A DNA stretch of 64,000 bases from contig NC_061065.1 of assembly GCF_021917145.1 (NCBI RefSeq), forward strand, positions 4,655,168 to 4,719,167, read 5' to 3'. The stretch is from Hypomesus transpacificus (lineage: Eukaryota > Chordata > Actinopteri > Osmeriformes > Osmeridae). Position numbers and translations under genes: made by a program. Each line of letters starts with the position of its first letter. Positions within the stretch are counted from its first letter, which is position 1. Positions 1-17,400 of this stretch are shown here, one piece after another. The notes under the pieces were generated by a model. That model had not been told where the DNA came from, did no database searches, and saw nothing but the letters and a program-made list of their open reading frames with translations.

Positions 1-90
1 TTTCGTAGTTTGTAAATGAGTTAGTTACCCAGGACTGGTCATCTACCTTACACTCTACTCAGGGAGTTGGTATTCTCAGGTTTACCTTGA

Positions 91-4819
<4,729 letters not shown>

Positions 4820-5087
4820 GAAGTGAGGGTTTTGAATGTGTAAGTGAGCATTAGTCAAGTCTAGTAAGTACCTTGTGTGACGGTGAGGATGTGCTGTATG
4901 AACAGCTTTGTTTGTTTAGACTGGTGCACCTGCAGAGTTGTCACCTTGGAGTGAGGTATATCAGATGGCGAAAGACACAGAAATGTACTATACTTTTCAG
5001 ATACTGTACAAAGACCTTCCAGACTGTTGTTGGTCAATAGAAACAGCCACAGAATGTTGTGTTTTGAATCCACAATGATGTAACTGG

Positions 5088-5093
5088 AATAAA
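5088..5093 (+). terminator. txlnb: Polyadenylation signal of txlnb
   Basis: An AATAAA hexamer lies 269 nt after the txlnb stop and is followed by a T/G-rich stretch. It is the first canonical signal on this strand after the stop, so it is the likely 3' end of the transcript. Confidence 0.6.
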
Positions 5094-5480
5094 GGTCTTT
5101 GTATAGATACACCTGGACTGGAGTTTGTCGGAATACACACACCTGCATGCACACACACACATACATACTCACACACACTCTCCGACACCTTTTACACTCT
5201 GACCCACCTGATTCACACTGACTCAGTTTGGGATCCACAGAACAGGCGGCAACTCTGGCAAAGAACAATCACTGGTGCTGAGGAGACAGTCTTGTGTCCC
5301 ACAGTGAGTCAGCTATCCCATAATTTAGCTGTCAGTTACAACTTGAGGCCTTTAGATGGCGCCTGTGATATTCTGCATTCTCCTACCTTCTCACCATCAT
5401 TGTCTTGACCATATTACTAGCTAAAGGTACTTCTATGCTAAAACACATCGATCAAAGACAACACAGGTAACTTTCTCTCC

Positions 5481-5486
5481 TTTATT
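5481..5486 (-). terminator. heca: Polyadenylation signal of heca
   Basis: TTTATT on the + strand is AATAAA on the - strand, 303 nt beyond the heca stop codon. It is the plausible 3' end of the heca transcript, leaving only about 0.36 kb between the ends of two converging genes. Confidence 0.55.
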
Positions 5487-5788
5487 GAGAGATTAATTTC
5501 ATACTTTGAGTAAAAAAAGCAAATTTGGCATACAGATACATTCACTTGTCACAGTATGATGTGTAGCTTGTATTTTTAAGTGCTTGTGTTCAGATCTACC
5601 AGTGACATTGTCAGAAATGGTAGAGAACAGAACCATACTCTTTTCTAAAACATACAAAAAGAAAATGCTGAAGGCTATAGCTCGTAGTGTTTGTAAGGCC
5701 CGGAAAATAACTCTTAGATATTTATATATATTTTTTTTTAAACTAAGAAGAACAAACTAATGTCACTAACATGCATACACAACATGTG

Positions 5789-8700
5789 TCAATAGGCCTC
5801 CAGGACTTTGAAGGAGGAGAATGGCTTGACGAAGTGGTAGTCCAGGTTTCCGCAGTGGGGGCACTGCTGAACGTTGCTGTACTCAGAGAAATACTGCATC
5901 CCTATGCGGACATCCACCACTGGTTTCCCACAGTGCTTACAGTTCAGTCGGGCCTGGGGAGACAGGGGGGAGGGGGTGGGAGAGAGAACAGAGGAGAGGG
6001 TTAACCTCCTATGGGTTGACAATCCCAGCCCATCCCAAGGGACCGTTTCCGACAGCGTTGTGTCAGAGGTGTTGGGTGGCTGGCTGGTTAACACTGATAA
6101 CAAATCCCATCACCCCACCGCCCCCCACCCCCTCCACCCGCCAATACATTTTCAAATGTTCTCTCTTCACAGTCATTTCTCTGTCGTTATTGGTGTATGC
6201 ATTGATGTGTTTGTCCGTGTGTGTTTGTGTGTGTGTGCATGGTGTTGTGTGTGTTTGTGTGTCAAGGTGAACTTACGCCACATTCTCATTCCAGCGTAGT
6301 GGTCCATGTAAAGTGGGTGTGCTCATCATATTGGAGCCGCACCGATAGGCTAATGTGCTGTACTACAATGCAGGGGGGGGGGGGGGGAAGGACTTGGACC
6401 CCTTGTGGCCCCGCTAAACGTAGAGTCTGAATGATTACAAACATGGTCTTTTGCCTGTTAAGAAAACTACATGACGACAATAGTGTTTAATATAACAGGC
6501 TCCTCTAACAGTACAACTGGCCCCCGCTTGGCCCCCCCCCCAGTTGAATGTTCTAGAACCTCCCCTGCGCTACCCTCTCAAAAGTTGAGCTTTTCAGCTG
6601 TTCAGACTCAAATGCCCCAAAACTGAGACAGCATTCGCACAGGTGCAGGTGTCAGTGAAAAGGTGGCGTTCCGTTCCGTTGCTACCCACCTGACAGCACG
6701 GCGACGCCGCCAGGATATCGTAGGTATACATGGTGCCCAGCTGGTGCCAGCTCCCGTCCCACCTGGACTTGCACTTGATGCACACGATCTTATGGACCCC
6801 CTCCAAACAATCCACGCAGATGGCATACAGATGCATCAGTCTCCCTGCAGTCCACACACACACGCACACGCACACACACACCAGACTCAACTCAAAGGCA
6901 GTACACACACACTACAGCGAAATTAGCCTGCGCTAATGGAAAGTCTATTATTCGGATGCATATTAGCCAGGTACATCAAACACTGGATCAAAGCATATCA
7001 CTGAAGCCCCCATATTGAAGTGGTGAACAGTCTCCTCAAGGCCTATCACCATTGCATATGCATACTACACAAGATTACACTCATGTGCCATAACAATTAC
7101 ATGTTTATTTATTTATTTATTTTGGTATGAAAGCAATTAGTTTGGTCGCGCTTGTTAGGGCAACGGGGATACAGAATGTGTGTAGACTGAAGAGAAACAA
7201 CCGCTGTTCTTTATTTTTAGCACTCTCTTATATTACACAGGGATTGACAGTGTGACATTATGATGCAATATGATGGTGAGATCCGCAGTGGTTCTGGCCT
7301 GTTGCAAGCCACATGTTTATGTCTAAATGTATTTGTTTGTGTCCGTATAGTTGTATTGTCTTTCCTACTAAAGCCAATTCCTTGTACGTGTAAACTGAAA
7401 CTGGATTCAGATCCTTTGGTTTCTCCCCTCTCTCAACTTCACACGTCAACTTATAACTTCCAGTGAATAAACAGCTTCTCCCGACCAATCAGCTGTAGCT
7501 TCTGTTTCCATTTAAAGCCTGGATATACAGTATATCATATACATCATATCATCCTCTTATTTGCGTTTTTTGCCTATATGCTGTATGTTGCTTTTTGTTT
7601 GGTTTGGTCATTTGCACAGGAGCAATGGCACAGGTAAGCTGAACATGGGCCTACACCACTTCACAACACTACTTGTTATACACTACTTTCTAGAACTTAC
7701 AAGTGCCACCCTATGTACTTTTGGGGCATGGAACAACATGAGGCATGATTTGGGTTAGGAAGGTTATAAGCACTTTTGCCGTTCCTTTGTTCCCCTACAT
7801 TTACATTTATTCATTTAGCAGACGCTTTTATCCAAAGCGACTTCCAAGAGAGAGCTTTACAAAGTGCATAGGTCACTGATAATAACAACAAGATAGCCCC
7901 AAAGCATTGCGGGTAGCCAAAACAAGAAGCACACATTGTGAACAACCCAAAAATAAGTGCCAAAGGGAAGAACCATAAGAGCATGTAGTTAAGCAAATTA
8001 CAATTAAACAACATGAATCTCTAAGTGCAAGTGTACCTGTAGAAAAAGCAAGCAACAGTAAAAATAAAAATAAGATGAACTAAAATAGAATATTTTGCAG
8101 CAAATACAACCCCTATGGAGATTATTTTGTTGACATAAATATCACTTATTGTATTGAAAGCATTGTCACTCATAGTTGTGCAAGGCGCACACTGCAAAAC
8201 ACGGTACATATTTGTCAGACCGTTCTCTCTCCTTTGATGGAGGCAAACCAAAGAGAGGGTTGTAACACCTGTGCTCTGAGAAGATTTACCTTCACACACA
8301 CAAACACACACGCACGCACGCACACACACACACACACACACACTCTCTCTGCTTGACAAGGAAGTAAATCACACTGAGTTCTTTTCAGAACCACTCTATC
8401 TCAACTGGCTTGTAGGGACATGCAAAATCAAGGGAAATATCCTACAAGAAAGCTGCATACACAGTATGTATGCGTTTGTACCTGAGTGTGTGTTTATGCA
8501 TGTGTGCGTGCATATGTCACACCCACCTTGCAGGTGACAGGGCACGTCGTACTCAATCTCGTTGTGTCTGGAGGGGCTGAGGAACAGCGTTCCGTCCACC
8601 AGGGGGAATTGCTCGAATACGGGCAGCGTCCGGTGACACAGGGCACAGTTCACCATGTTCCTGTGGCTGGCGCTTAGGGCTGACAGGATGAACCTGCAGG

Positions 8701-11700
8701 ACATACCCTGGATGTTAGCATTCCAGCAGACCTACTTCTTAAGAGCATCTTACCAAACAGGACTGTAAACATGTTTAGGCATCTCATCGATGAATAAACC
8801 ATGAGCTTGTCTTGGGTTTAAAACATTTAACGTTTTTATTTAGCCAGTATAATATTCTAGCAGGAACCAAATAGGGTTCTTTCGGGTTTTCCTATTGTAC
8901 TACCACAGCATTGAGCTAAGACATTTTTTGGAACCCCTGAAAACAATAACCAGGTGTATGACCTGCGTAGCTCCTCCCCTTGGCCAGTGTGGGCGTCGTC
9001 CTCCATGCGGACGTGGTAGGTGTTGAGCTTGTGGCGGGGGACGTGAGTCAGCAGCTCTGTCAGGTCCAGCCTCCTCAGGAACTGCACCTGTGCCTCCCCC
9101 CCCATCCCGCCGGGGGTGAAGCGGGGCAGGGGGAGTGGCAAGGGGAGGACCACGCCTGGGTCCAGGTGAGCCCCTCCCATCCCGCCCCGCCCCAGGACTC
9201 CGCTAGCCAATAAGTGCTTCCGGTGGGACTCCATGTGAACGGCTGTCTTCAGGAACTCCCCAAGGTGGCGGGACCCCCGGGGGCCGGTGAAGGCCGCGGG
9301 GGGAGAGAAGAAGGAGAAGCCCGAGGGAGGGGACTGTCCCGGGGAGTCGCAGGGTGACCGAGGGCCCAGAACGCTGCTGGAGAACAGGCCCCTCTCCAGC
9401 GAGCTCTGGTGCTCCAAGGACTGTCTGTGTGGTAGTTCCTGGCTGGAGGCCCGCTGGGCCAGCTTCCCTCCTCCTGCAGCTCCCCCAGGGAGCCTACCCT
9501 TCTTGGGGTCGTCCAGCGGCTCTAGCCCCCCCACAGCCCCGGCCAGCCCAACCGCCCCGGCCTTGCCCAGGCTCTTCTCCGGCTTCTTTTTGCGGTCGTC
9601 CTGCGTGCGTCTGACCTGGTACCAATCCGTGTCCTTCTTCAGGTGACCCTGGCCACAGCGGCAGGAGCAGAACCTGAAGGCCAGGTCGTAGCCCTTCTTG
9701 GTCCACATGTTCTGACGGCACTGCTTCTCATTCCAGGAGCGGGCGCGGCCGATGCAGTTGAACTGGACCAAGATGCTGCTCTCCCACTCGTAAAAGCACT
9801 GCAGGTGCATCCAGTTGCCATAGGGACAGAGTTCGCTGTTGCACAGCACGCGCTGGTAGTCATCCTTGTCCAGGTGGATGGGCCGGCCCAAACTGCACAC
9901 CAGGGGGGTCGCACATGGGGCCTCTACAGGGGTCAAGAGGTCAAATATCTTCATTAGACACTTACGGTACATGACACAGACTTCTGAACTTTAGAACTAT
10001 ACCAAGAGGGGTCACTAGGGAACCATAAACCTATTATTCTTCCAAAAATAAAAAGCAGGACACTTTTGGTTCCACTAATGGTTCTGGAACTCTCCGTTAT
10101 GCACGCTGCAATGTTTCTGTGCAGCTGTAGAAACATTTAGCACACACTCACATTCTCGGACAGATGACACAGGTGAAGGAGATCATGTTAGATGCAACAA
10201 ATGTGCATTGTAAATACGTGTAAAGCGGGCTGCACAAGCAATATGCATTTACAGCAGCACAGCATCACCTTCAACACCGTGTGTTCGAGTGCAAGTGGAA
10301 TACCTTTCCCACTCTCCTCACCCCATCCATAGATAGGCACAGCCTAGTGGATCTCAGTCAGAACAGCCATGGATCATGCCTGATAGCTGGAGTACATTAT
10401 CATGCCTTAGAAACATTTGCCCGTGCATTACGTTTAAGACGATCAAGTCCAGTTCACACCTTTCACCATCACTTCAAGCCCAAGACACTTAAGCTAGTTA
10501 GGTGACAAGGCAAAGGCACTAATAATGTATTATTTTAATGGGCTACTGTGCTTTGTGTTGTAGAAATACAATAAATGTTATGTATGACCTTGGCAATGTT
10601 TAACAAGTTTGAAGGGGTTTAGTGGTCAGAGGTAATTGGTTAGAGACATGTATGTAGTCAGTCTTAATAATGTAACTTTATTAAACCGATTGTGCATGGC
10701 TTTAAAGGGAGGTTAGTGTGGTATTACAAAAATACAATAGGAATACAACAAGATATCAAATGCATTATCTGAGGATGACATCAATCTCATTGTGTTTATC
10801 ATAATGTCAACTAACAATCTAAAACACAACAGTGTTGGACACTAAATCCACAACTGGATTTATTGGACATATCACACTTATTTAATTTAGTTGGGGGTTT
10901 TTGTCAATGAATACAGAAGTATCAGAATAGTGTGGAAGGATCCTACAGGCAGGGGAAGCCATTAGGCCAAGGGAGTGAATGAATCAGGAAGAGCTTTGTT
11001 TTTGTCTTCTGCTACCCGCAGGAGCCCTCAGGAAAGAAACTCCTTGAATCCTAACCTGGTGTTCAGTTCTGTTCTTTATTGTCCCACCAGGGGAAATTCC
11101 AGAAACAGTTGAAGAAGCTACCGCTCCTCTTCAAGCTTCACCTTGGCTAACTACTCTTCTGCTTGGCCTACCGGCATCTAAAGCAGCACTTAGGGTGGGT
11201 GCAGTCTGGCAAGGGACTGGATCCACAAAACTGGTTGACGTTGCACTTGATACAACGTTGATTTTGCTGCACTGCACAATGCACTATTGTAATTGAGATG
11301 TTATTGTTGCACTGTCATATTTTCCTCATTGTTCACTGAGCCCATGATAAGTGAGATGTGGTTACTTTGCTAAATACTTTTAGAACTATGTACATTTGAT
11401 CCTTGCTCTTCTGTTGTACTTTCAAACCACACTATTTGTATGCTGCTTCGGAGTACGTAAATGAAACATTTAAATATACTGCAGCTGTGGACCTGGTACA
11501 CAAGGAGTCATGGAGGTCAGGGCCTGATCTAACATGGTGGTGCCCTGTTGGAAGAAAACTGTCTCTGCATCTGCCTTTAAACCACTAGATGTACTGTACT
11601 TACAGCACAATCATTGTGCGCTTATCTCAGTGTGGGCTGGGGTAAGCCGTGTGAAGGGAGAGCAGTATTTAGTATTGCTTTTGGTAACATCATTTTGTGA

Positions 11701-13275
11701 GTTTATCTGTATGATCTGTCAATAAGATTCGATTCGATGTCTTTTATCCCGGAGGGGAAATTCAGATGTCACAGCAGTCCCAGTCAAATGTACAAGTAGC
11801 CCCCAATCAAATGTACACTGTTCAATAGGCTACAGTGTAATCCAATGACCAACAAATGGGAAATAACCATCAGCATTTCAGAGGAGCTGAAGTTGGCAAT
11901 CTGTAAATAGCTTCTTGATGGTATGAGCATCTACTATGGGCCACAGGGGACTCACATTACATAAAGTGTCATCTTGATTTTTGCCAAAAGCCAGTACAGC
12001 TATATTACCATCGCCTATCATCCCACATTGTTAACATCTAGAGGCAAAACAAACAGTACCACCAAGGACTCTGTTCATTGGTCTGTTCCTTTCGTAAATA
12101 CTAACCAAGGTCAAATAGATTTTCATTTCTATGCACTTCAGAAGTGCAAGGAAATCCATATTACTTTTAAGATTAGCCACTCTTACATTAGGTTGAGCGT
12201 GGGGGAAGGCACAGTGACATGGTTGTAACCATGTTGTTTATAGGCAAACTTCCCTTCACCAGAATGGCATGAGAAGTCAAATGAGGAAATGCATAACAAC
12301 ATAATTTACAATTACAAGATTTCCAGAGCTAGATTTGAGATTTGTACCTAGTTTGTGTGATTGTGTGTGTGTTTGTTCACGCGTGTGTGTGCCTCTATGG
12401 GTTTCCTCCTTTAATTTCCTGTACATCAACCGATCTTCCACAAGCCACCATGCTTACTGCACAGCCTTACAATGTAAGACAGTATCAGGCCTTAGTCCCC
12501 GACATACCGCAACGGTACCACAAAAGAAAACTTATAGGACAGCCCTTTAACTGCAGTGCAGCACACCCTGAGAAGAAATACCTCCTAAAACTGTCAATTA
12601 GTGATTTAATCTGCGTCCTAAGATTCTGTGCTTGTGCAATATATGGGTTCCAAACGGGCTGTGGTGCCATGCTGTATCATATTCTGTTGATAGAGTGATT
12701 TTGTGAGGTTTTCAGATGCAAGCCTGTGTCTGCACAAGTGCATGCTTGGGGGTCGATTTATCTAACCCAGGCTACACAATTACCATCAACAGCCAAGGTA
12801 TGAAATGAAGTTGAACTTGAGAACTCAGACAAGAGGGGAGGTTACGCTGCACCAAGGCCATGACTAAAAACCATTAATAATGTGCGTTGTGATATTAATG
12901 GATGTCAACACAAGTGGCTATTAAAATATGTGCACGGTACCCGATCAAAAACACAAAAACATCATAAAACGTTCACGATGTTCTCTGCAACAGTGTGCAG
13001 ATAAAAACAATGCATTGTGAAAGCAGTATGTCCTGTGCGCACAAGCAAGATGCTCCCTGGTAATCTATTGCATTAATAACTTAAGTCGTGCATGTTTTGA
13101 CACAACTCTCACCACTTGTGTGTTCGTTTATCGGTGCAGCTGTAGCCCCTAGTAATGCTGTCGTTAGCCCTGGCGCTCCTCCTGTTGCGGCTGCACTGGC
13201 TCCATTTTCTTGTTCGTCTCCACTACTGTTGGTGCGTTTGCTCCTTTTCCCCTTGTTGCTTTTCTGGTTGGGCAT
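5789..13275 (-). CDS. heca: Headcase homologue (HECA)
   Basis: HECA is the vertebrate homologue of Drosophila Headcase, a cytoplasmic regulator of cell proliferation and differentiation. Coding exons on the - strand, in order: 13275-13113, 9923-8963, 8693-8527, 6844-6690 and 5953-5789 (TGA at 5791-5789). All phases agree and give 536 aa, close to about 543 in human. The start is the Met of MPNQKSNKGKRSKR, preceded in frame by MDLSK; I chose it because it matches the known N terminus and is followed by NSSGDEQENGA. The second exon carries the Cys-rich headcase domain (WMHLQCFYEWESSILVQFN, SWNEKQCRQNMWTKKGYDL, FRFCSCRCGQGH). The C terminus carries paired CxxC motifs (CIKC, CKHCGKP, CPHCGN) suggesting metal binding. 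The N-terminal Ala/Gly stretch is shorter than in mammals. Intron 1 is about 3.2 kb. Several antisense frames in the GC-rich second exon are shadows. Confidence 0.95.
7796..8110 (-). mobile_element. 5'-truncated L2-like LINE 3' end in heca intron
   Basis: Read on the - strand, this sequence ends with the tail GCTTTGGATAAAAGCGTCTG followed by CTAAATGAATAAATG. It is closely similar over about 310 bp to copies at 56557-56990, 60976-62005 and 61779-61921 in this window. A CCCCTA hexamer on both sides may be a short target duplication. It lies in the heca intron between the exons at 8527 and 6844. Confidence 0.8.
8293..8342. repeat. CA microsatellite
   Basis: CA/CGCA dinucleotide tract in a heca intron. 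Confidence 0.9.
9924..13112. other. heca intron 1
   Basis: About 3.2 kb with no convincing coding exon. Two short stretches near 11066-11105 and 11726-11765 contain the phrase 'cc..aggggaaattc' typical of fish LINE 3' ends in reverse orientation, so old retrotransposon debris is likely. ORFs here are short and unsupported. Confidence 0.5.
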
Positions 13276-15158
13276 TTTACTGAGATCCACGTATCAATAA
13301 AATCCCCTATCAACGGCTGTTGTGGAATGACATCTCAGCGGATTCCATTTGTTTTGATTGAGGTATGCAATGATACTGACGTCTTCTTGATGGCAGGTCT
13401 ACAGTTTTTCACAGCTACAGTATAACACCATCGATTTCTGCAGTTATGACAGCAAAGGTAACATACCAAAGAGGCGTGTCCGTCTCTTGTTTTGATTCCT
13501 GCTCTGAATGTGGATCGGTCAGGCGCTGTTTTCATCCAGCCTTCATGACGTAGCAAGCGCAACCCCGCCCCCCCGACCAAAGTTGAGTTATTATTAGACT
13601 TTCCAGCCAGGGACTCCCGTGTAGCGCGCTAGGGGAACCCAAATTATAGCATAACCCACAGTAGGTCCAGTAGGCCTAGTACCGAGGAAGGGCTCTTCTA
13701 ATGTGACATATCAAAGATGCATAGAACAACTATCTGCATTCTCTGGAGATCTTTGCCTGTATCCCTTTCAGGGAACCATCTTGCACATATTGGGAAATTG
13801 AGGACCTGATACTTGACATGCAAATGTATGGAAAATGTGACACTTTCATGTGCAATACAAATGAATTGACTTAGAGCTACAGGATGAAAGTTGTCAAATC
13901 AGACACAAAACTCAGTGTAAAGGTGTTAGGGTTCTGGTTTATTTTGTGCTTGCCATTATTATTGCCACTAAAACACAACTTTCGCTTCACCTTGGCCAAG
14001 TCTGGTCAGACAGGCAGGTATGGTGTTATATCATTAACAGTGCAGAACCTTTGTTATTTCTGTGGTTCATCTTGCACGGCACTTCCTTGCCCAATTACTA
14101 TTGCTTACCATATCAAGTTTTACATCTATGCAAACTCTGACAGCAAAACACCTTGCATGATCAGGTCGTTGTTGGCCCATAAACTGTGATCAGTTCACCA
14201 TCAGAATTTGCAGTTACAATCAATTACATTAAAGTTCCATCCAAATAGCAAAATAACAAACTGAACTGATCCCAGCCCTGCTTAGAATGACCTTCCTGAA
14301 CACTGTGGATCCAGAAAACCGCCAATGACATAACGTTTTAACTTAAATACATTCAAGTTTTATGTCTTTGGGAACAAATGGCTACATTATCTGGAATGAC
14401 AGAAAAATAACCTAACTGGCCTGGACAGAGGAAAAAGGGTTGTACACAGGCCATTGCTACCCCCACAGTTTAAAGCACATGTAAGTAACACAGTTTGGTC
14501 GTGTTAATTAAGCCCTGAGCAGAACCAAAGCAAAACCAACATTGGTTATTTGGCACAAATCTTTGTCTTTTAATACCGCTAAAGATTGCACAGAAAAACC
14601 CATTGGCTTAATCCTCCCTGCTTTGTCCGAAGGCAAAGGTTTGAATGGTAAATTTGAGAAAAAGACATTCTTGCTCTGATATAAAGCGACCGGTACTCAA
14701 ACTTTTGATCTAAAATGAACACGTGCAAAAAGCCTTAATGGAAACACTTGAAATCTTTGTTATCCTATGTAAAAGTCATTTAAGTCTTAGAATGGCATAC
14801 AAAGTCTACAAGAGGTAGCAAAACAACTATGTAAACAATGCATGGAATCATTTTGGTGACATTATCTTAACTTACAAGATTCACAATGGAGGCGTCAGAT
14901 TTGAAACACCGTAGGAGTGTTTGAATTTCATTTCTATAAAATACTTTCAACATTATGAAAAAAGCCATATTCCAATGTTTTGTGTGTGGTATACAAAATG
15001 TTACATTCTGAACCTGTACATAAAGTCCTGAAAGTGTATTAGAACGCAGACTGACATTTGTTACCCCCGGTATCTGAAATACCAACGCCTCCCAACAGGG
15101 TTCATACTGACACACTCCGACACATAAGCACATGCAAACACTGAAACACAACCGTGGA
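13276..15158. other. heca upstream region / abracl downstream region
   Basis: This holds the heca 5' UTR and promoter (from 13276 upward) and the abracl 3' UTR (below 15159). I see no TATA box close to the heca start and no additional gene. heca and abracl lie in tandem on the - strand. Confidence 0.5.
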
Positions 15159-16683
15159 TCATTCTTGCAGAAGAATGACATCCACATTGTCGTGGACACC
15201 TTGGAGGAGTAGTTCTCCCTCAAAAGTAACAATTTTCTTCCTCTTGGCTGCCCTCAGTGTTCCGACCAGTGCCTCGAAGATGTTGGCACACCTGTCATCG
15301 CTGAACAGCACCCCGAACTTCACGCTTGTCTTTCCATCCGCATCTTTGAGACGACAGAAAAAAGGGTTAAGAAAATATTACTGAGACAACTTCATGGACC
15401 TTCTTTAGTTTTGTTTCCCGGTGCCTTCAACACCATCCAGCCCCTCCTACTGAGATACAAGCTGACAGATATGATGACTGATATGACCTGGATTACAAAC
15501 TACCTCACAGGCAGACCCCAGTATGCCAGGCTGGGGGACAGGTCCTTTGAGACTGTGATCAGCAGCACTGGCACACCACAGGGGACTGTACTGTCTCCTG
15601 TGCATTTCTGACTACAGGTACAATTCCTGAGTTATGCCACGTGCAGATGACACTGCAATTGTTGTAGTGAAGTATTTTGTTCCCCAGGCCATATGCCTGT
15701 ACAACTATTCCCAGCAATGGAGGGGAAAAATCGAATGCTCACATGCATTCGTTTTCTAAGTCATTAGGCTGCTTGACTGTCAGTTACTGGCTATGTCATC
15801 TTTATGCAAAATGTGCGCTTTAATTTTATCCACAGAAATCATTATTAATGCACTGTTTCAGCTCTCTGTAGTAGTTCTGGTGGCTACATTGCAATTTCAC
15901 TATAACATTTTAATTCTTATGTGTATTGGTGTTTTGTTTGTGTCATATAAGCTACTGGATGCCTACATTTCCCCCGGGATCAATAAATTATTTATTCATC
16001 CATCTATCTACTTTTAGTTCAAAAAGAACCTTTCCTTGATATAACTATTGCACAATATTAAGCTACTCCTGTGTCAGCTGGGAAGCATTTTGTGTTTTCT
16101 CAAATGTACAATCTCAAATAACAGAAGACTTGCAGAATCTGCCAAATGCAAGTCCTTTTTGCAGTGTGTTATGTAAAAGAAGACATTACTGTCTCAAAAC
16201 AACATATCTGGCAGCATATGGCTTGGCATTTGTTCCCTTAACCTTGCGGGGGCATGCCTTTGAACCCCTCCCTCTTCCCCATCCAACCCTTTGAGACTGA
16301 GCCATTCATTACAGGCACAGAAACAGTGGAATAGCCATGCTATCACAGGCCATGGCAGCTGGAAAGTAATAAGAGAAAGCATGCCAATGTAAATAAACAT
16401 GAACATGCCTGGGGATTCTCAATAAGAATGTGAAATGGACATGCTTATATGGAAAAGTCAGACGAAGCCCTGTTTAGCAGCTACCACCACCAAGCACTCC
16501 AGATCGTAGATTTGAACTAGCCTGGACAGGTATTCATATGGATGAACTTCAGACCGTTTTCCCATGTTATTAGTTTAATCTACTATTGAAGTGGAGCTGA
16601 ACAAACACATTGTGTAACTTACTTTTGCTGCCAAGACGCTGGATCTCCTCGACAAGGAGGGATACTTCGTGCTGGACATTCAT
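15159..16683 (-). CDS. abracl: Costars family protein ABRACL
   Basis: ABRACL is a small costars-domain protein related to the C terminus of ABRA (STARS) and is linked to actin dynamics and cell motility. Two coding exons on the - strand: 16683-16623 (20 codons plus one base, donor GTAAGT) and 15343-15159 (TGA). The product is 81 aa, exactly the usual length: MNVQHEVSLLVEEIQRLGSK, then NADGKTSVKFGVLF, CANIFEALVGTLRAAKRKK, and the end LLQGVHDNVDVILLQE. It is almost identical to the human protein as I recall it. A 5' non-coding exon probably lies at about 17326-17400. The 1.3-kb intron contains a LINE fragment on the opposite strand. Confidence 0.96.
15405..16012 (+). mobile_element. Deleted non-LTR retrotransposon with RT fragment
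   Basis: The frame at 15411-15611 encodes reverse-transcriptase signatures of fish LINEs (AFNTIQPLLL, ITNYLTGRPQYARLG, STGTPQGTVLSPVHF), the last being the usual PQG block before the catalytic region. A stop follows at once. A second frame fragment (CHVQMT) continues near 15640. The element ends with GGGATCAATAAATTATTTAT and an ATCT-type tail. The middle is deleted, so it is dead. It lies antisense in the abracl intron. Confidence 0.75.
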
Positions 16684-17325
16684 TTTTACTATAAGAGAAA
16701 ATACAGATAAGATCTTCAGATTATTACTGCGGTTTATGATTTGTCCCTAGGAATCATTAGTAGGCTGCTGTTGTGGGGGAGGGGTGGGGTGTTACAGTAG
16801 GCACCGGGTTATTGGCTGGCCTCATTTTTATAGGCTATTACGCCAGACATAAACCATCACTCTTACGAAAAGTGTTACGCTGTTCTGGACATTAAAATAT
16901 ACATTCCTACTGAAATTCTAATGAAGATATATCTCCAACATTGTAACCATCTACGCGTTAGACTCGAGATTTCAAACTTCTTTCAATGCGGAAGTAGCTG
17001 TATGGATGTGAGTAAACCCTTCAGTCAGTTTATAATCACAATTAAATTAGCTACACGCAGATGAATGTCCGATGAGCTGTGGTCCATGAGCAAACATGTA
17101 TCTATCAGTTATTATAATCATAATAAATTACTATGTGATACACTGACATGGCTTGTATGGCCAGCTCTGGGCGGACAATAGGGAACATAGGCTGAGCGGT
17201 TAATTATTGGTTGAAACCAAGAAGTGACCAAATAATAATAATAATAAAAAGCTACACAAGCCTATACCGACTGACATAAATCAACACAGCTATTTAAAGG
17301 TAGCTTTAATTATCAAAATATTTAC

Positions 17326-17400
17326 CTGGGTTGTATTTGACGTAGATTCTGGAGTTCTGCAGCAGCACTGAAAGATACAAGCAGCTAGACCTCAGTACCT
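17326..17400 (-). promoter_or_regulatory. abracl: Probable abracl 5' non-coding exon and promoter side
   Basis: A GTAAAT donor on the - strand at 17325-17320 follows a short exon-like segment. The coding exon has a matching acceptor (TCTTATAG) just before its start codon. The upstream limit is not visible; no TATA box is seen. Confidence 0.4.

Larger units (their letters stand above)
4820..5788. other. Convergent 3' UTR region between txlnb and heca
   Basis: This stretch holds the txlnb 3' UTR (signal at 5088), a short CA tract near 5150-5175 and the heca 3' UTR, read from the other strand, with a reverse-strand signal at 5481. No further coding sequence is seen. Confidence 0.7.

Noticed and set aside
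9287..9957. Open frames on the + strand opposite the main heca exon
   Set aside because: GC-rich shadow frames of a well-supported conserved exon, with no family features.
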